A stretch of DNA of 17,112 nucleotides, taken from Saprospiraceae bacterium. Lineage in GTDB: Bacteria; Bacteroidota; Bacteroidia; Chitinophagales; Saprospiraceae. The stretch is from positions 1 to 17,112 of the forward strand of contig JABWAJ010000046.1 of NCBI GenBank assembly GCA_013361075.1. Direction: 5' to 3'. Shown in pieces: positions 8,027-14,864 of the stretch. A program made the position numbers and the translations under genes. How positions within the stretch are numbered: position 1 is the first letter of the stretch; each line of letters starts with the position of its first letter. Under the pieces are notes generated by a model, which did no database searches, was not told the DNA's origin, and saw only the letters and a program-made list of their open reading frames with translations.

Positions 8027-8671
8027 TCAGTCTCTTTTCTTTTCTATGTCCGGGCAAATTGGATATTGGTGGCGTCACTTCGAGTACAATGTCGTCAACT
8101 TAGCCCCCAAATGCTCTTTTCATGTGCCAATGCGGTATACCTGCTGGCATAGAATCCGGTATTTGATAACTGGAAACGAATCAGCCCCCTTATCATCGAA
8201 AATATCAAATATTATCGTTTGAAGTCGCCATACAGTGCCCCGATCGGGCGGTTCGGCTCGCTTTGGGTTGGGTTGCGGGTGAGGGCGCCTATTTTTGGCT
8301 TCCAGATATCGTTTTGCTAGTTGACTAAGGACCAGAAGTCAGGTAAACTAATGTTTTGAGCTTGAAAATCAGGCAAAAATCAGCGGCGAGCCGAGGAGCC
8401 AACCTAAACTCAGGTGAGGGCGCTAACCGTCAATTTTACAGTTTTTTAGGCTTGAAAACCAGGGCACATCATGGCGACAGGCCTTTTTGCTTACTTTTTG
8501 GGCCAACAAAAAGTGAGAAGAAATCAGGCCCAAAGACCAAGAGTCTAAGCCTTAGCAGAACTCGAGGCAAATGTACTGGCAGAACGGAGAGTACTTGCTA
8601 TGGTAACAGCATTATAAGTCAAATGTCTTCCTCACCTGCCCCTTGCAGCCATCGGCTTATGAAGACACAAC
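8027..8671. other. Gene-less stretch with degenerate repeats and a hairpin
   Basis: About 645 bases between convergent genes. The frames here encode nothing I accept as protein. There is a degenerate direct repeat: CAGGT...CTAA...TTTT, then GCTTGAAAATCAGG (8359-8373), against GCTTGAAAACCAGG (8450-8463). GTGAGGGCGC also occurs twice (8279-8288 and 8414-8423). A hairpin lies at 8490-8517. This is probably debris or a dispersed intergenic element. No transposase or tRNA is visible. Confidence 0.5.
8490..8517. repeat. Inverted repeat, CTTACTTTTTG hairpin
   Basis: An 11-bp stem, CTTACTTTTTG against CAAAAAGTGAG (one G-T pair), with a 6-base loop GGCCAA. Similar 'TTTTTGCTTACTTTTTG...CAAAAAGTAAG' elements recur in many Bacteroidota genomes and are often mis-annotated as small proteins; that comparison is from memory. 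It is over 450 bases from the upstream gene and about 150 from the downstream one, so it is unlikely to be a simple terminator for either. Confidence 0.5.
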
Positions 8672-9667
8672 TTACATCAAAAACCCATTCTCATCCTTTA
8701 TAGGCGCCGGAATGCCTGCATCGTCAATCATTTCCCGCAGGTCAATTTCGATGGCGCGGGAAATGGCGGTGATGGGTACGTCGTTGTAGGTACCTTCAAA
8801 CGGGTTTTCGGAATAATCGCCGATTTTTTCCATCAGGAAAAAAATCCAGGTGATGAGGCCCGAAAACAACGGCCAGGCCCAGTACAACAGGCCTTTTTCT
8901 TCAATAAAGGTATCCAGCAGAGAAAAAGGAACCAGTGCACAAAAGACGACGGAAAGCCACAGCGCAACAGAAGCATACTGGCGTGGAAACGGGAAATTTT
9001 TGATGCGTTCGCTTTTGCCCTGTTCTTCGTAAAAGGACTGGATCAGGCCGTGAAATTCCATGTGGCGGAAATCTTCGAAGTAGTTTTCGTCCCGCAATTG
9101 CTGGAGGCGGCGGCTTTGGGTCAGGAGGATCTGGGCGGCCATATTGGTTTTGGATTTATAGCGCAGGAATTCCTCTTCAGAGATAAAATTCATGACTTCC
9201 CCGTCGAGCCGGTCAAAGTACAATTCGCAGACATCAGGAACGTACAGGCCCTTTACGCGGTTTTCCGTGTGTTCCCATTGCCGGCTCAGGCGCAATTGGT
9301 AGCGCAGGGTAGTGAGCCACGCCACATGCCGGTAAATCAATTCTTTTTTGATGGCCGCGTTTTTCTCTTCGTTGTCCGACTGGATAAACGACACCACTGC
9401 TGCACCAAACGTCCGGCTGCCGTTGACAATGGCACCCCATATTTTCCGTGCTTCCCACGTCCGGTCGTAAGAGCTGTTGTTTTTAAACCCTAAATAGAAG
9501 GCAACAGCAATACCGATCACGCTAACTGGTTGCCACGGAATGGAGATGTCCAGTCCGGTGAAATGGTGGAATACCTGGATGGCGGTCGCCAGCAAAGTAC
9601 CGTAGATAAAAGGCATTTTCGACCAGTTGACGGTCATCCAGAATCCGTAATTTCTTTTGGTGTACAT
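8672..9667 (-). CDS. Bestrophin-family anion channel
   Basis: 331 residues, close to the usual ~300 for bacterial bestrophins. Membrane segments are visible near 19-37, 47-61, 233-255 and 260-279. Family marks are the 'AFYLGFKNNSSYDRTWEARKIWG' block at 56-78 (bestrophin F-R-T/N-N-x-S-Y-D-R-W-W-E-G-R-x-x-W-G), 'FPFPRQYA' at 225-232, and 'ENPFEGTYNDVPIT' at 287-300 near the C-terminus. Bacterial homologues form pentameric inner-membrane ion channels; some are cation-selective rather than anion-selective, and the physiological role is often unknown. The gene stands alone on the minus strand, convergent with the BNR protein and divergent from the 10010 gene. I see no strong promoter box upstream. 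Confidence 0.9.
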   Translation of the reverse strand: MYTKRNYGFWMTVNWSKMPFIYGTLLATAIQVFHHFTGLDISIPWQPVSVIGIAVAFYLGFKNNSSYDRTWEARKIWGAIVNGSRTFGAAVVSFIQSDNEEKNAAIKKELIYRHVAWLTTLRYQLRLSRQWEHTENRVKGLYVPDVCELYFDRLDGEVMNFISEEEFLRYKSKTNMAAQILLTQSRRLQQLRDENYFEDFRHMEFHGLIQSFYEEQGKSERIKNFPFPRQYASVALWLSVVFCALVPFSLLDTFIEEKGLLYWAWPLFSGLITWIFFLMEKIGDYSENPFEGTYNDVPITAISRAIEIDLREMIDDAGIPAPIKDENGFLM

Positions 9668-9820
9668 GGTTGTATCGCTGAGTTTCGGGGGTAAAATAAG
9701 AATAGTTGTTAATTTTTTTTAGCATTGGCAGTGTTAATAAATTTGAGAAAGGCGTCAGGTGATGTTCAAAATCATGCGACCCGGTGCTCTCACATATTTT
9801 AATTTTTTCATACTTTTCCC

Positions 9821-9849
9821 TTGACAAACCCTTTCGCAAGTTGTAAATT
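9821..9849 (+). promoter_or_regulatory. Possible sigma70-like promoter ahead of the 9900 hairpin
   Basis: A perfect TTGACA (9821-9826) is followed after 17 bases by TAAATT (9844-9849), a 4/6 match to TATAAT. The Bacteroidota housekeeping sigma prefers TAnnTTTG, which is not met well here, so this is weak. If real, the transcript would start near 9857 and meet the strong hairpin at 9900-9938. Confidence 0.25.
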
Positions 9850-9899
9850 GCTTCTGTCCAGAAAATCAAAGCATAATGAGATCACATGATACCGATACA

Positions 9900-9938
9900 A
9901 AGCCCCGGCTTTCAAGAAAGACTTGAAAGCCGGGGCTT
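9900..9938. terminator. Strong 17-bp-stem hairpin in a divergent intergenic region
   Basis: AGCCCCGGCTTTCAAG (9901-9916) and its perfect complement (9922-9937), extended by one A-T pair outward, enclose a 5-base loop AAAGA. This is GC-rich at the base and very stable. A short TCGTATTTG follows rather than a clean T tract. It lies between two genes that point away from each other, so it terminates neither. It could end a short RNA made from 9821 onward, act as an attenuator in the leader of the 10010 gene, or be a dispersed palindrome. Confidence 0.6.
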
Positions 9939-10009
9939 CGTATTTGAAAAATATTTGTCGTACTTCTTATCTACCTAAAAAATATTGCTAACTAAAATCC
10001 AGTCTTGCA

Positions 10010-10393
10010 ATGGCATCTAAAGTAATTACACTGCCCGTTGACGATCCTTCTGCTGCTCTTGCGTTATTTCAGGAATGGCTCGGAAAAAACAAAATTCTAT
10101 TCATTGTACTCCGTGACACAGCTATTGCTAAAAACACAGTCAGGAAAGCAGATTCAATGGCCGGTGACATAGATCATCCTCTATGGGTATTACATGCTCC
10201 CAATGAGGATGATGTGATGGACATTTTAAAGACAATTCCTGATCCGAAAAAATTGATAATTAATTGGGAAAAACCTTTAGCAATAGCTTTATCTATGGAT
10301 GGAAATATTTGCGATATGATTCCCAGAGGAGAGGCGGAACCAACTTACGCCCGCATTGCCAGAGCATTGGTAAATGCAGGCATCAACGAATAA
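10010..10393 (+). CDS. Unrecognised 127-residue protein, first gene of a pair
   Basis: A soluble protein without signal peptide or membrane segment. The predicted pattern is an alternating alpha/beta protein: helix 'PSAALALFQEWLG' (13-25), strand 'KILFIVLR' (28-35), helix 36-50, strand 'PLWVLHA' (57-63), helix 'EDDVMDILKTI' (66-76), strand 'KLIINW' (80-85), strand 'LAIALSMDG' (88-96), and C-terminal helix 'EPTYARIARALVNAGI' (110-125). The order recalls a small Rossmann- or thioredoxin-like domain, but there is no CxxC or nucleotide-binding loop. I do not recognise the family. It lies 36 bases before the next gene on the same strand, so the two probably form an operon. Both are AT-richer than flanking genes. 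It may act in the cytoplasm as a partner of the exported product, which is inference. Confidence 0.65.
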   Translation: MASKVITLPVDDPSAALALFQEWLGKNKILFIVLRDTAIAKNTVRKADSMAGDIDHPLWVLHAPNEDDVMDILKTIPDPKKLIINWEKPLAIALSMDGNICDMIPRGEAEPTYARIARALVNAGINE

Positions 10394-10429
10394 AAAGGTT
10401 AAATTTTTATCTGCTTTAAATAAACTATC

Positions 10430-12199
10430 ATGAAAAAGCAATTACTCCTGGTAATATTATTGGGATGTCTTCACAATTTGTTCGGTCAGTATGTTGCGAT
10501 CAAGGAAATAGATCAATCGGGTAATATTCGGATACTAAACAAATTACGCGAGCCTATAGATGTAAACAGCCAACTTAGCATCCAAATCAACCGGAATGTT
10601 CTTTTAAATGATGTTGGTCAAAAAATTTCAAGTAATGGTGACCCAAAAATTAATGCCCTTCTTGAAATACTGAGAACCTATAAAGGTTTGATTGAAAAGA
10701 TGAAAAGCAGCATCGATCAATATCAAGAAGTGTTCAAAAGGAATAGTACGCTTGAGCAGCAAAAAGATGCTGTAAGAACAGTTTCTAAAGATGCCTTAGC
10801 CATCCTTAATATTTTTCCGGAAGATTCGGAATCTGGAAAAAGACTGGAACAGGCCTTTAAAGAGAATGAACTTAAAAGTAGGAGAAAAGATGTTTTTGAA
10901 GTTATTCTTTCTTTTTTGATAGCAGAAATGCACACTCAGGAGGGGCGCTTACATGAATTATTAAAAGAATCGGGTTTTTATTTTCAACTCGCCGCATGGA
11001 TCTCTACAGATCAGGGAACAAAACCTGTGCATCTTGAGGGTTTTGATACGTTGACACAGGGTGAATTTTATAGCTATGAACGAAATCGTCTTTATTTAAG
11101 TCCCGCTCAACTTGAAGAGTTTAAACAACTCAATGCTTTCTTTGAAACACTGGATCGTAGTAATGCATTTAATCGATTCTCCGAACTCTTACTGGATCAT
11201 TTGTCAAAAGTGATTGACATTGATTCTATTCAGATCCGGATTAATGATTTGCGGGAAGAAATAAAGGATATGGAATCAACGGCAATTAGCCAAAAAGATA
11301 TGCTTATTAAACGATTAGATACATTGGTAGAAAAAATAAAATTGCTTGACCAAACCCTGAAAAATCTAAAACAAAAGTATTTCGTAGCGGATGGTATAGC
11401 ATCAGCAGGTTCAAAACTTGAGGTATTATATGAGTTCGAACAGGACCTTATCGGATTAAAAAATCAGTTGGAAGAAATCGGCAAAATAACTAAAACTATT
11501 ATTACCCCTGACGATATTAAAAAGCTTGGGGAAGCTGCTAAAAACGTAGAAAAAAGCCTGGAATTACTAACTTCCGACGTTACTGAATCTCTAAAGCGCC
11601 TGGAAGAGCGATCTGTTAAGGCTTACAAAATGGCAATCTACGGCCGGGAAATCAACACTGCCGCGCTGGAAGTCAGCAAAAAAGTCTATAAACTGACTCT
11701 CGATAAAATACCGGAATCAACCATGCTTGATCTGAATTTTACAGGAAAACGGGAACCGGGAGATCTGATTGTGATCAGAGCTATGCTATGGAAAGGTGAT
11801 GGTAAATCTCCGATTCAAACAGAAACGCACAGCTTCCCAATGATGAATGCCCTTGCTCACTTGCACATGAGTGTGGCCTATGCTTTTGCAAAGCCTGTAG
11901 CCAAAGGGAAAAACTTTGAAGGAGGCCCACTTGTCAGTATACTCTATAAATTCAAAAGCCATAACCTGGCCTACCGCAATTTTTTAGATATTGGCATTGG
12001 ATTACACTCAGCAGCATACGACTTCAACAACGATGACACTCCAGAGTTTGCCGGAGGAGTAATCACCAGTGTTTTCAAGGATTATCTCCAATTTGGCTGG
12101 GGCTTCAACTTTAATGCCAAACAAGGTTATTGGTTTACGGGGCTGCGAATTCCCATACAAAGTACTCCAGTTTCATTGGTGAGCACCGCTAACCAGTAA
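10430..12199 (+). CDS. Exported coiled-coil protein with barrel-like C-terminus, unrecognised
   Basis: 589 residues. The signal peptide is clear (MKKQ, core 'LLLVILLGCLHNLFG', likely cleavage before Gln20); Cys13 is not in a good lipobox. Residues 75-180 are helical. A mixed stretch follows (183-222, 'YFQLAAWISTDQG...YSYERNRLYLS'). Residues about 225-400 are long charged helices with heptad-like spacing, a probable coiled coil. A beta domain follows (410-465). Residues 475-578 are short amphipathic strands ('GPLVSILYKF', 'FLDIGIGLHSAAYDF', 'DYLQFGWGFNFN', 'GYWFTGLRIPI') that look like a small outer-membrane or cell-envelope barrel. It may span periplasm to outer membrane. Function is unknown. 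Its stop is only 7 bases from that of the convergent lipoprotein gene, so no terminator separates them. Confidence 0.75.
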   Translation: MKKQLLLVILLGCLHNLFGQYVAIKEIDQSGNIRILNKLREPIDVNSQLSIQINRNVLLNDVGQKISSNGDPKINALLEILRTYKGLIEKMKSSIDQYQEVFKRNSTLEQQKDAVRTVSKDALAILNIFPEDSESGKRLEQAFKENELKSRRKDVFEVILSFLIAEMHTQEGRLHELLKESGFYFQLAAWISTDQGTKPVHLEGFDTLTQGEFYSYERNRLYLSPAQLEEFKQLNAFFETLDRSNAFNRFSELLLDHLSKVIDIDSIQIRINDLREEIKDMESTAISQKDMLIKRLDTLVEKIKLLDQTLKNLKQKYFVADGIASAGSKLEVLYEFEQDLIGLKNQLEEIGKITKTIITPDDIKKLGEAAKNVEKSLELLTSDVTESLKRLEERSVKAYKMAIYGREINTAALEVSKKVYKLTLDKIPESTMLDLNFTGKREPGDLIVIRAMLWKGDGKSPIQTETHSFPMMNALAHLHMSVAYAFAKPVAKGKNFEGGPLVSILYKFKSHNLAYRNFLDIGIGLHSAAYDFNNDDTPEFAGGVITSVFKDYLQFGWGFNFNAKQGYWFTGLRIPIQSTPVSLVSTANQ

Positions 12200-12206
12200 C
12201 CAATAA

Positions 12207-14477
12207 CTACTCCATACCCCGAAACCAAGCCCCCACTACTGCTTCCGCCGGTTTTCCGGTAGGGGTAAAACTATCCCCGCGAAAATCCAGGTAGCTGGGC
12301 CATTTCCACCACAGGATGCCATTGCACCAGTTTTTGCCTTTCAGGCCTGCGCCGACCACTTCGTAGCACAATTTCTGGTGTTCCATGTTTTGCGGACGGC
12401 CATTTTCTTCTTCGTGCGGGTTTTTCCAGGGTGCCTGGACGCTGCGGAAACCGATTTCTGTAAAGACAATCGGCTTGTTGAACTTACGGCTCACCGCTTC
12501 TGCTTTTTCCATCACCTGTTCAAAGCGCTGTTCCAATTCCTGTCGGGTGGGGTTGTCGCCCGGGCTGAGCGGATAGTAGCAATTCAGCCCGATAAAATCG
12601 AGTTGATCGCCAAAGGCCAATTGTTCAAAATCTTCGCCCCAATTGGCACTGTAGGTCAGTTGTCCGGTGTAGAGTTTTCTGATTTTGGCGATCATTTGCC
12701 GCCAGTCATCAGGGCGTTGGCGCGTCGTTTTCACCATTTCCACTGCCACGCTCAGGGCGTCAAACTGATACATTTCGGCCAACAGGGCATAGTGGCGGAT
12801 CCAGCGGTAGTAGTAGCCAAAAAACGCCTGCCAGTCGGCTTCCGAACTCATTTCAATGTAGCCGGTCCAACTGCGGCCCAGCCAGATTTGCGGTTTCAGG
12901 ACGGTTTTCATGCCCAGTTTTTGCGCCTCAGCGTGGGCAAATACCACCGACTCGTCGTTTTCGTCGCCGCCGCTGTCGGCAAAAGGCAGAAAATTCGGTT
13001 TGGTCGGGCTTTCCATGTAGGAATAAGGCACAATGGCAATGGCGTTACCGCCGATGCTGTTCAGCTTCCGGATGGATTGCTGGGCCAATTTAGAGCCATA
13101 GCCATTGTAAACCCGGTAGCCTTCGTGTGCAAAATTGTAGCCTTTCAGATAAGGCAGTTTTTCAGATGTAGCTTTTACGTTGCGGCAATCGGCGTAGCGC
13201 TGGGCTAAGTATTTTTCCCAGGCAATTTGGAGCTGCGCCCGTTCGGTAGCTCCCGGCTGCCACGAAGCATAGCGCAGCAAAAAATCTTCTTTACCCCAGT
13301 GAGCGATCAGGAAGTCGGTAAATGCTGCGGCCGTACAACCCATCACCAAATCGGATTCCTGCCGGAACAGGTCATTGTTCAGCAAATCGGCTACCGGAGG
13401 CAGGTTGCCGGAGCAATAGAGGCGCTGCGCCCAGTGGTCCCAGCCTTTTTCGTACCAGTTGGTGGTGAACCGGATGGCTAAGCCTTTTTCAAGCCCTTCT
13501 GTTTTTGGTGCACCAAGCAGGCTGCGCAACAACAGCTCATTTTCCATTTGCAGGTGGTCGCCGCGGACGGTTTCGTTCAGCACGACGCTCACCTCCATCT
13601 GGTCGAAATTGACATCGGCAATGCGCATAGAGCTTTGCTGCAATCCTTTGGCCTCTACCGATCCAAACAGGCGGTAGGAAATTTCGAGTGGCGGGCAGGA
13701 CTTTTCCAGAAACCCGCAAATGTGGCTGAACGTAGCTTCGCAATGAGCACCGAGGGCCTCGAGCCGGTTTTTTGGCAACAAATCCGACTGGCCTGTAAAT
13801 TTGAAATGTCCGCTTTGGGCCAGGGTTGTTTTGCTGTTAGAAAAATCGAAATGGATGGCCCGGTCGAAGCGCCAGGTAGAATCGGCAAGGTTACCGGCGA
13901 TGCGCAGCTCGTTATTGGCATAAACTTCGTACCCCCAGCCCGAACGCAGCATTTCCGGCCAGTTGTTGCTGTATTTTTGTTTTAACAGGGCGACGATTTC
14001 CCTGTCGTCATTCCCCGTGAACAGGAAAACCGGCAGCCTGACGTTTAGTGGGTTGGGGTAAACAAAGAGTTTAAAAATATCTTTTGCTGCTTCGTACCAA
14101 TTCCCGTCGAAATGAAAGCGGCGGTCTTCGAGGCGCACCGGCAATTGTGCTGCGAGGCGCTTGATGATTTTGTTGGAAATGGCCGTACCCAGCAGCAGCA
14201 GTGGTTTCTGCGTCAACTCTTCTTCCGTTACGGCGGCGTCGCTTTTTGTTTCTAATTTCAGTCCCCGCCACTCCGGGTGGGCGCGCATGGAATCGGCCAG
14301 TGCCTGGTACAAGTTGCCTTGCGCTTCGCCGTACACCACGAGCATGGCACCCGATTGGCGCAATGCCCGCATCAGGTCGCGCCGGGAGGGCAAAGGGCCT
14401 TCGCCGGCCAGCGGGTCGCTTTGGCAGGCACAGAGGGAAGCTGCGAAGAGGAGGAGGCAGAAGAGTCGGGTGCGCAT
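12207..14477 (-). CDS. Lipoprotein: degenerate peptidase-MA-like domain fused to GH113-like glycosidase
   Basis: 756 residues from ATG at 14477. This start gives a lipoprotein signal (MRTRLFCLLLFAASL, lipobox LCAC, Cys18) and a good promoter at 14507-14537; a longer frame from 14711 has no signal. Residues 19-238 are an unassigned alpha/beta region. Residues about 239-432 follow the layout of a gluzincin/peptidase-MA domain: the HExxH position reads NELLL (313-317), then 'LEKGLA' (329-334) as in WxxEGLA, then the late 'AAFTDFLIAHWGKEDFLLRY' helix. The metal-binding histidines are missing, so it is probably inactive. Residues 443-756 resemble a GH113 TIM barrel: KPQIW (528-532), acid/base candidate Glu580 in VAVEM, SANW (610-613), nucleophile Glu674 in FTEIGFRS, and WWKWP (723-727). 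Endo-beta-mannanase-like action on surface glycans is plausible but unproven. Confidence 0.75.
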   Translation of the reverse strand: MRTRLFCLLLFAASLCACQSDPLAGEGPLPSRRDLMRALRQSGAMLVVYGEAQGNLYQALADSMRAHPEWRGLKLETKSDAAVTEEELTQKPLLLLGTAISNKIIKRLAAQLPVRLEDRRFHFDGNWYEAAKDIFKLFVYPNPLNVRLPVFLFTGNDDREIVALLKQKYSNNWPEMLRSGWGYEVYANNELRIAGNLADSTWRFDRAIHFDFSNSKTTLAQSGHFKFTGQSDLLPKNRLEALGAHCEATFSHICGFLEKSCPPLEISYRLFGSVEAKGLQQSSMRIADVNFDQMEVSVVLNETVRGDHLQMENELLLRSLLGAPKTEGLEKGLAIRFTTNWYEKGWDHWAQRLYCSGNLPPVADLLNNDLFRQESDLVMGCTAAAFTDFLIAHWGKEDFLLRYASWQPGATERAQLQIAWEKYLAQRYADCRNVKATSEKLPYLKGYNFAHEGYRVYNGYGSKLAQQSIRKLNSIGGNAIAIVPYSYMESPTKPNFLPFADSGGDENDESVVFAHAEAQKLGMKTVLKPQIWLGRSWTGYIEMSSEADWQAFFGYYYRWIRHYALLAEMYQFDALSVAVEMVKTTRQRPDDWRQMIAKIRKLYTGQLTYSANWGEDFEQLAFGDQLDFIGLNCYYPLSPGDNPTRQELEQRFEQVMEKAEAVSRKFNKPIVFTEIGFRSVQAPWKNPHEEENGRPQNMEHQKLCYEVVGAGLKGKNWCNGILWWKWPSYLDFRGDSFTPTGKPAEAVVGAWFRGME

Positions 14478-14855
14478 AGCATACAGGGTTGTGGGAATGA
14501 GATGCACGAAGATAAAAGAATGGAACATCTTTTGCAACCCGCCAGATTTTCGGACGATTGCAATTGACCGGTTGGATTTGAGGAAAGCTAGCAAGCCGTG
14601 GCTCCCCCGGTGGTTCGTTTTCCTGCCACGTCCGCAAAGCCACACCCTGGCCTTGGCGGGAAATAAAAGCATGACACCTCTTCTTTTACCACCTTGATCA
14701 GGGTTGTCCATTCAACGTGTGCAAAGGCACCAAACAAACCTCTCTACACTAAAGGAAGTCAAGGCACCAAGCGCTCTGCCAACTTCCCTTTATTCCCTAA
14801 AACTCCATCTGATCCGGCCTCACACACCCACACTCACACCCACACCCTCACTCCC
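14478..14855. other. Gene-less intergenic stretch between the GH113-like gene and the phosphohexomutase gene
   Basis: Apart from the promoter at 14507-14537 and the CA-rich repeat at its right end, I see no gene. The minus-strand frame is open through 14711, but those 78 residues are Arg/Gly-rich and lack a signal or family resemblance. A short AAGGCACCAA motif occurs twice near 14724 and 14761. Confidence 0.5.
14507..14537 (-). promoter_or_regulatory. Promoter of the GH113-like lipoprotein gene
   Basis: On the minus strand TTG (14535-14537) is followed after 20 bases by TATCTTCG (14507-14514), one mismatch from TAnnTTTG. The spacing fits the Bacteroidota -33/-7 promoter. It predicts transcription from near 14500 and a leader of about 20 bases, and it supports the start at 14477. 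Confidence 0.5.
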
Positions 14856-14864
14856 TCACACTCC
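14819..14864. repeat. CA-rich microsatellite-like tract
   Basis: An imperfect run of CACACC/CTCACA units on the + strand. It starts just downstream of the phosphohexomutase stop (14856-14858) and extends into its last codons. No rho-independent hairpin is seen for this gene. The tract is slippage-prone and could vary between strains. Confidence 0.6.

Noticed and set aside
8356..8703. A 115-codon + strand frame
   Set aside because: It runs through the hairpin and degenerate repeats and into the end of the convergent bestrophin gene. Its residues are Ser/Lys/Arg-rich and look non-coding; 'PFCLLFGPTKSEKK' is the translated hairpin.
9522..9869. A 115-codon minus-strand frame upstream of the bestrophin gene
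   Set aside because: It overlaps the start of the bestrophin gene in another frame and has no recognisable domain.
12378..13208. A 276-codon + strand frame
   Set aside because: It is antisense to the GH113-like domain, which shows conserved catalytic motifs. The + frame has no domain-like pattern.
14478..14711. Longer N-terminus for the GH113-like lipoprotein
   Set aside because: The extra 78 residues would bury the lipoprotein signal and run over the promoter-like TTG-N20-TATCTTCG.
14724..14770. Two AAGGCACCAA copies as an operator
   Set aside because: They are too short and irregularly placed, and I see no regulator nearby.
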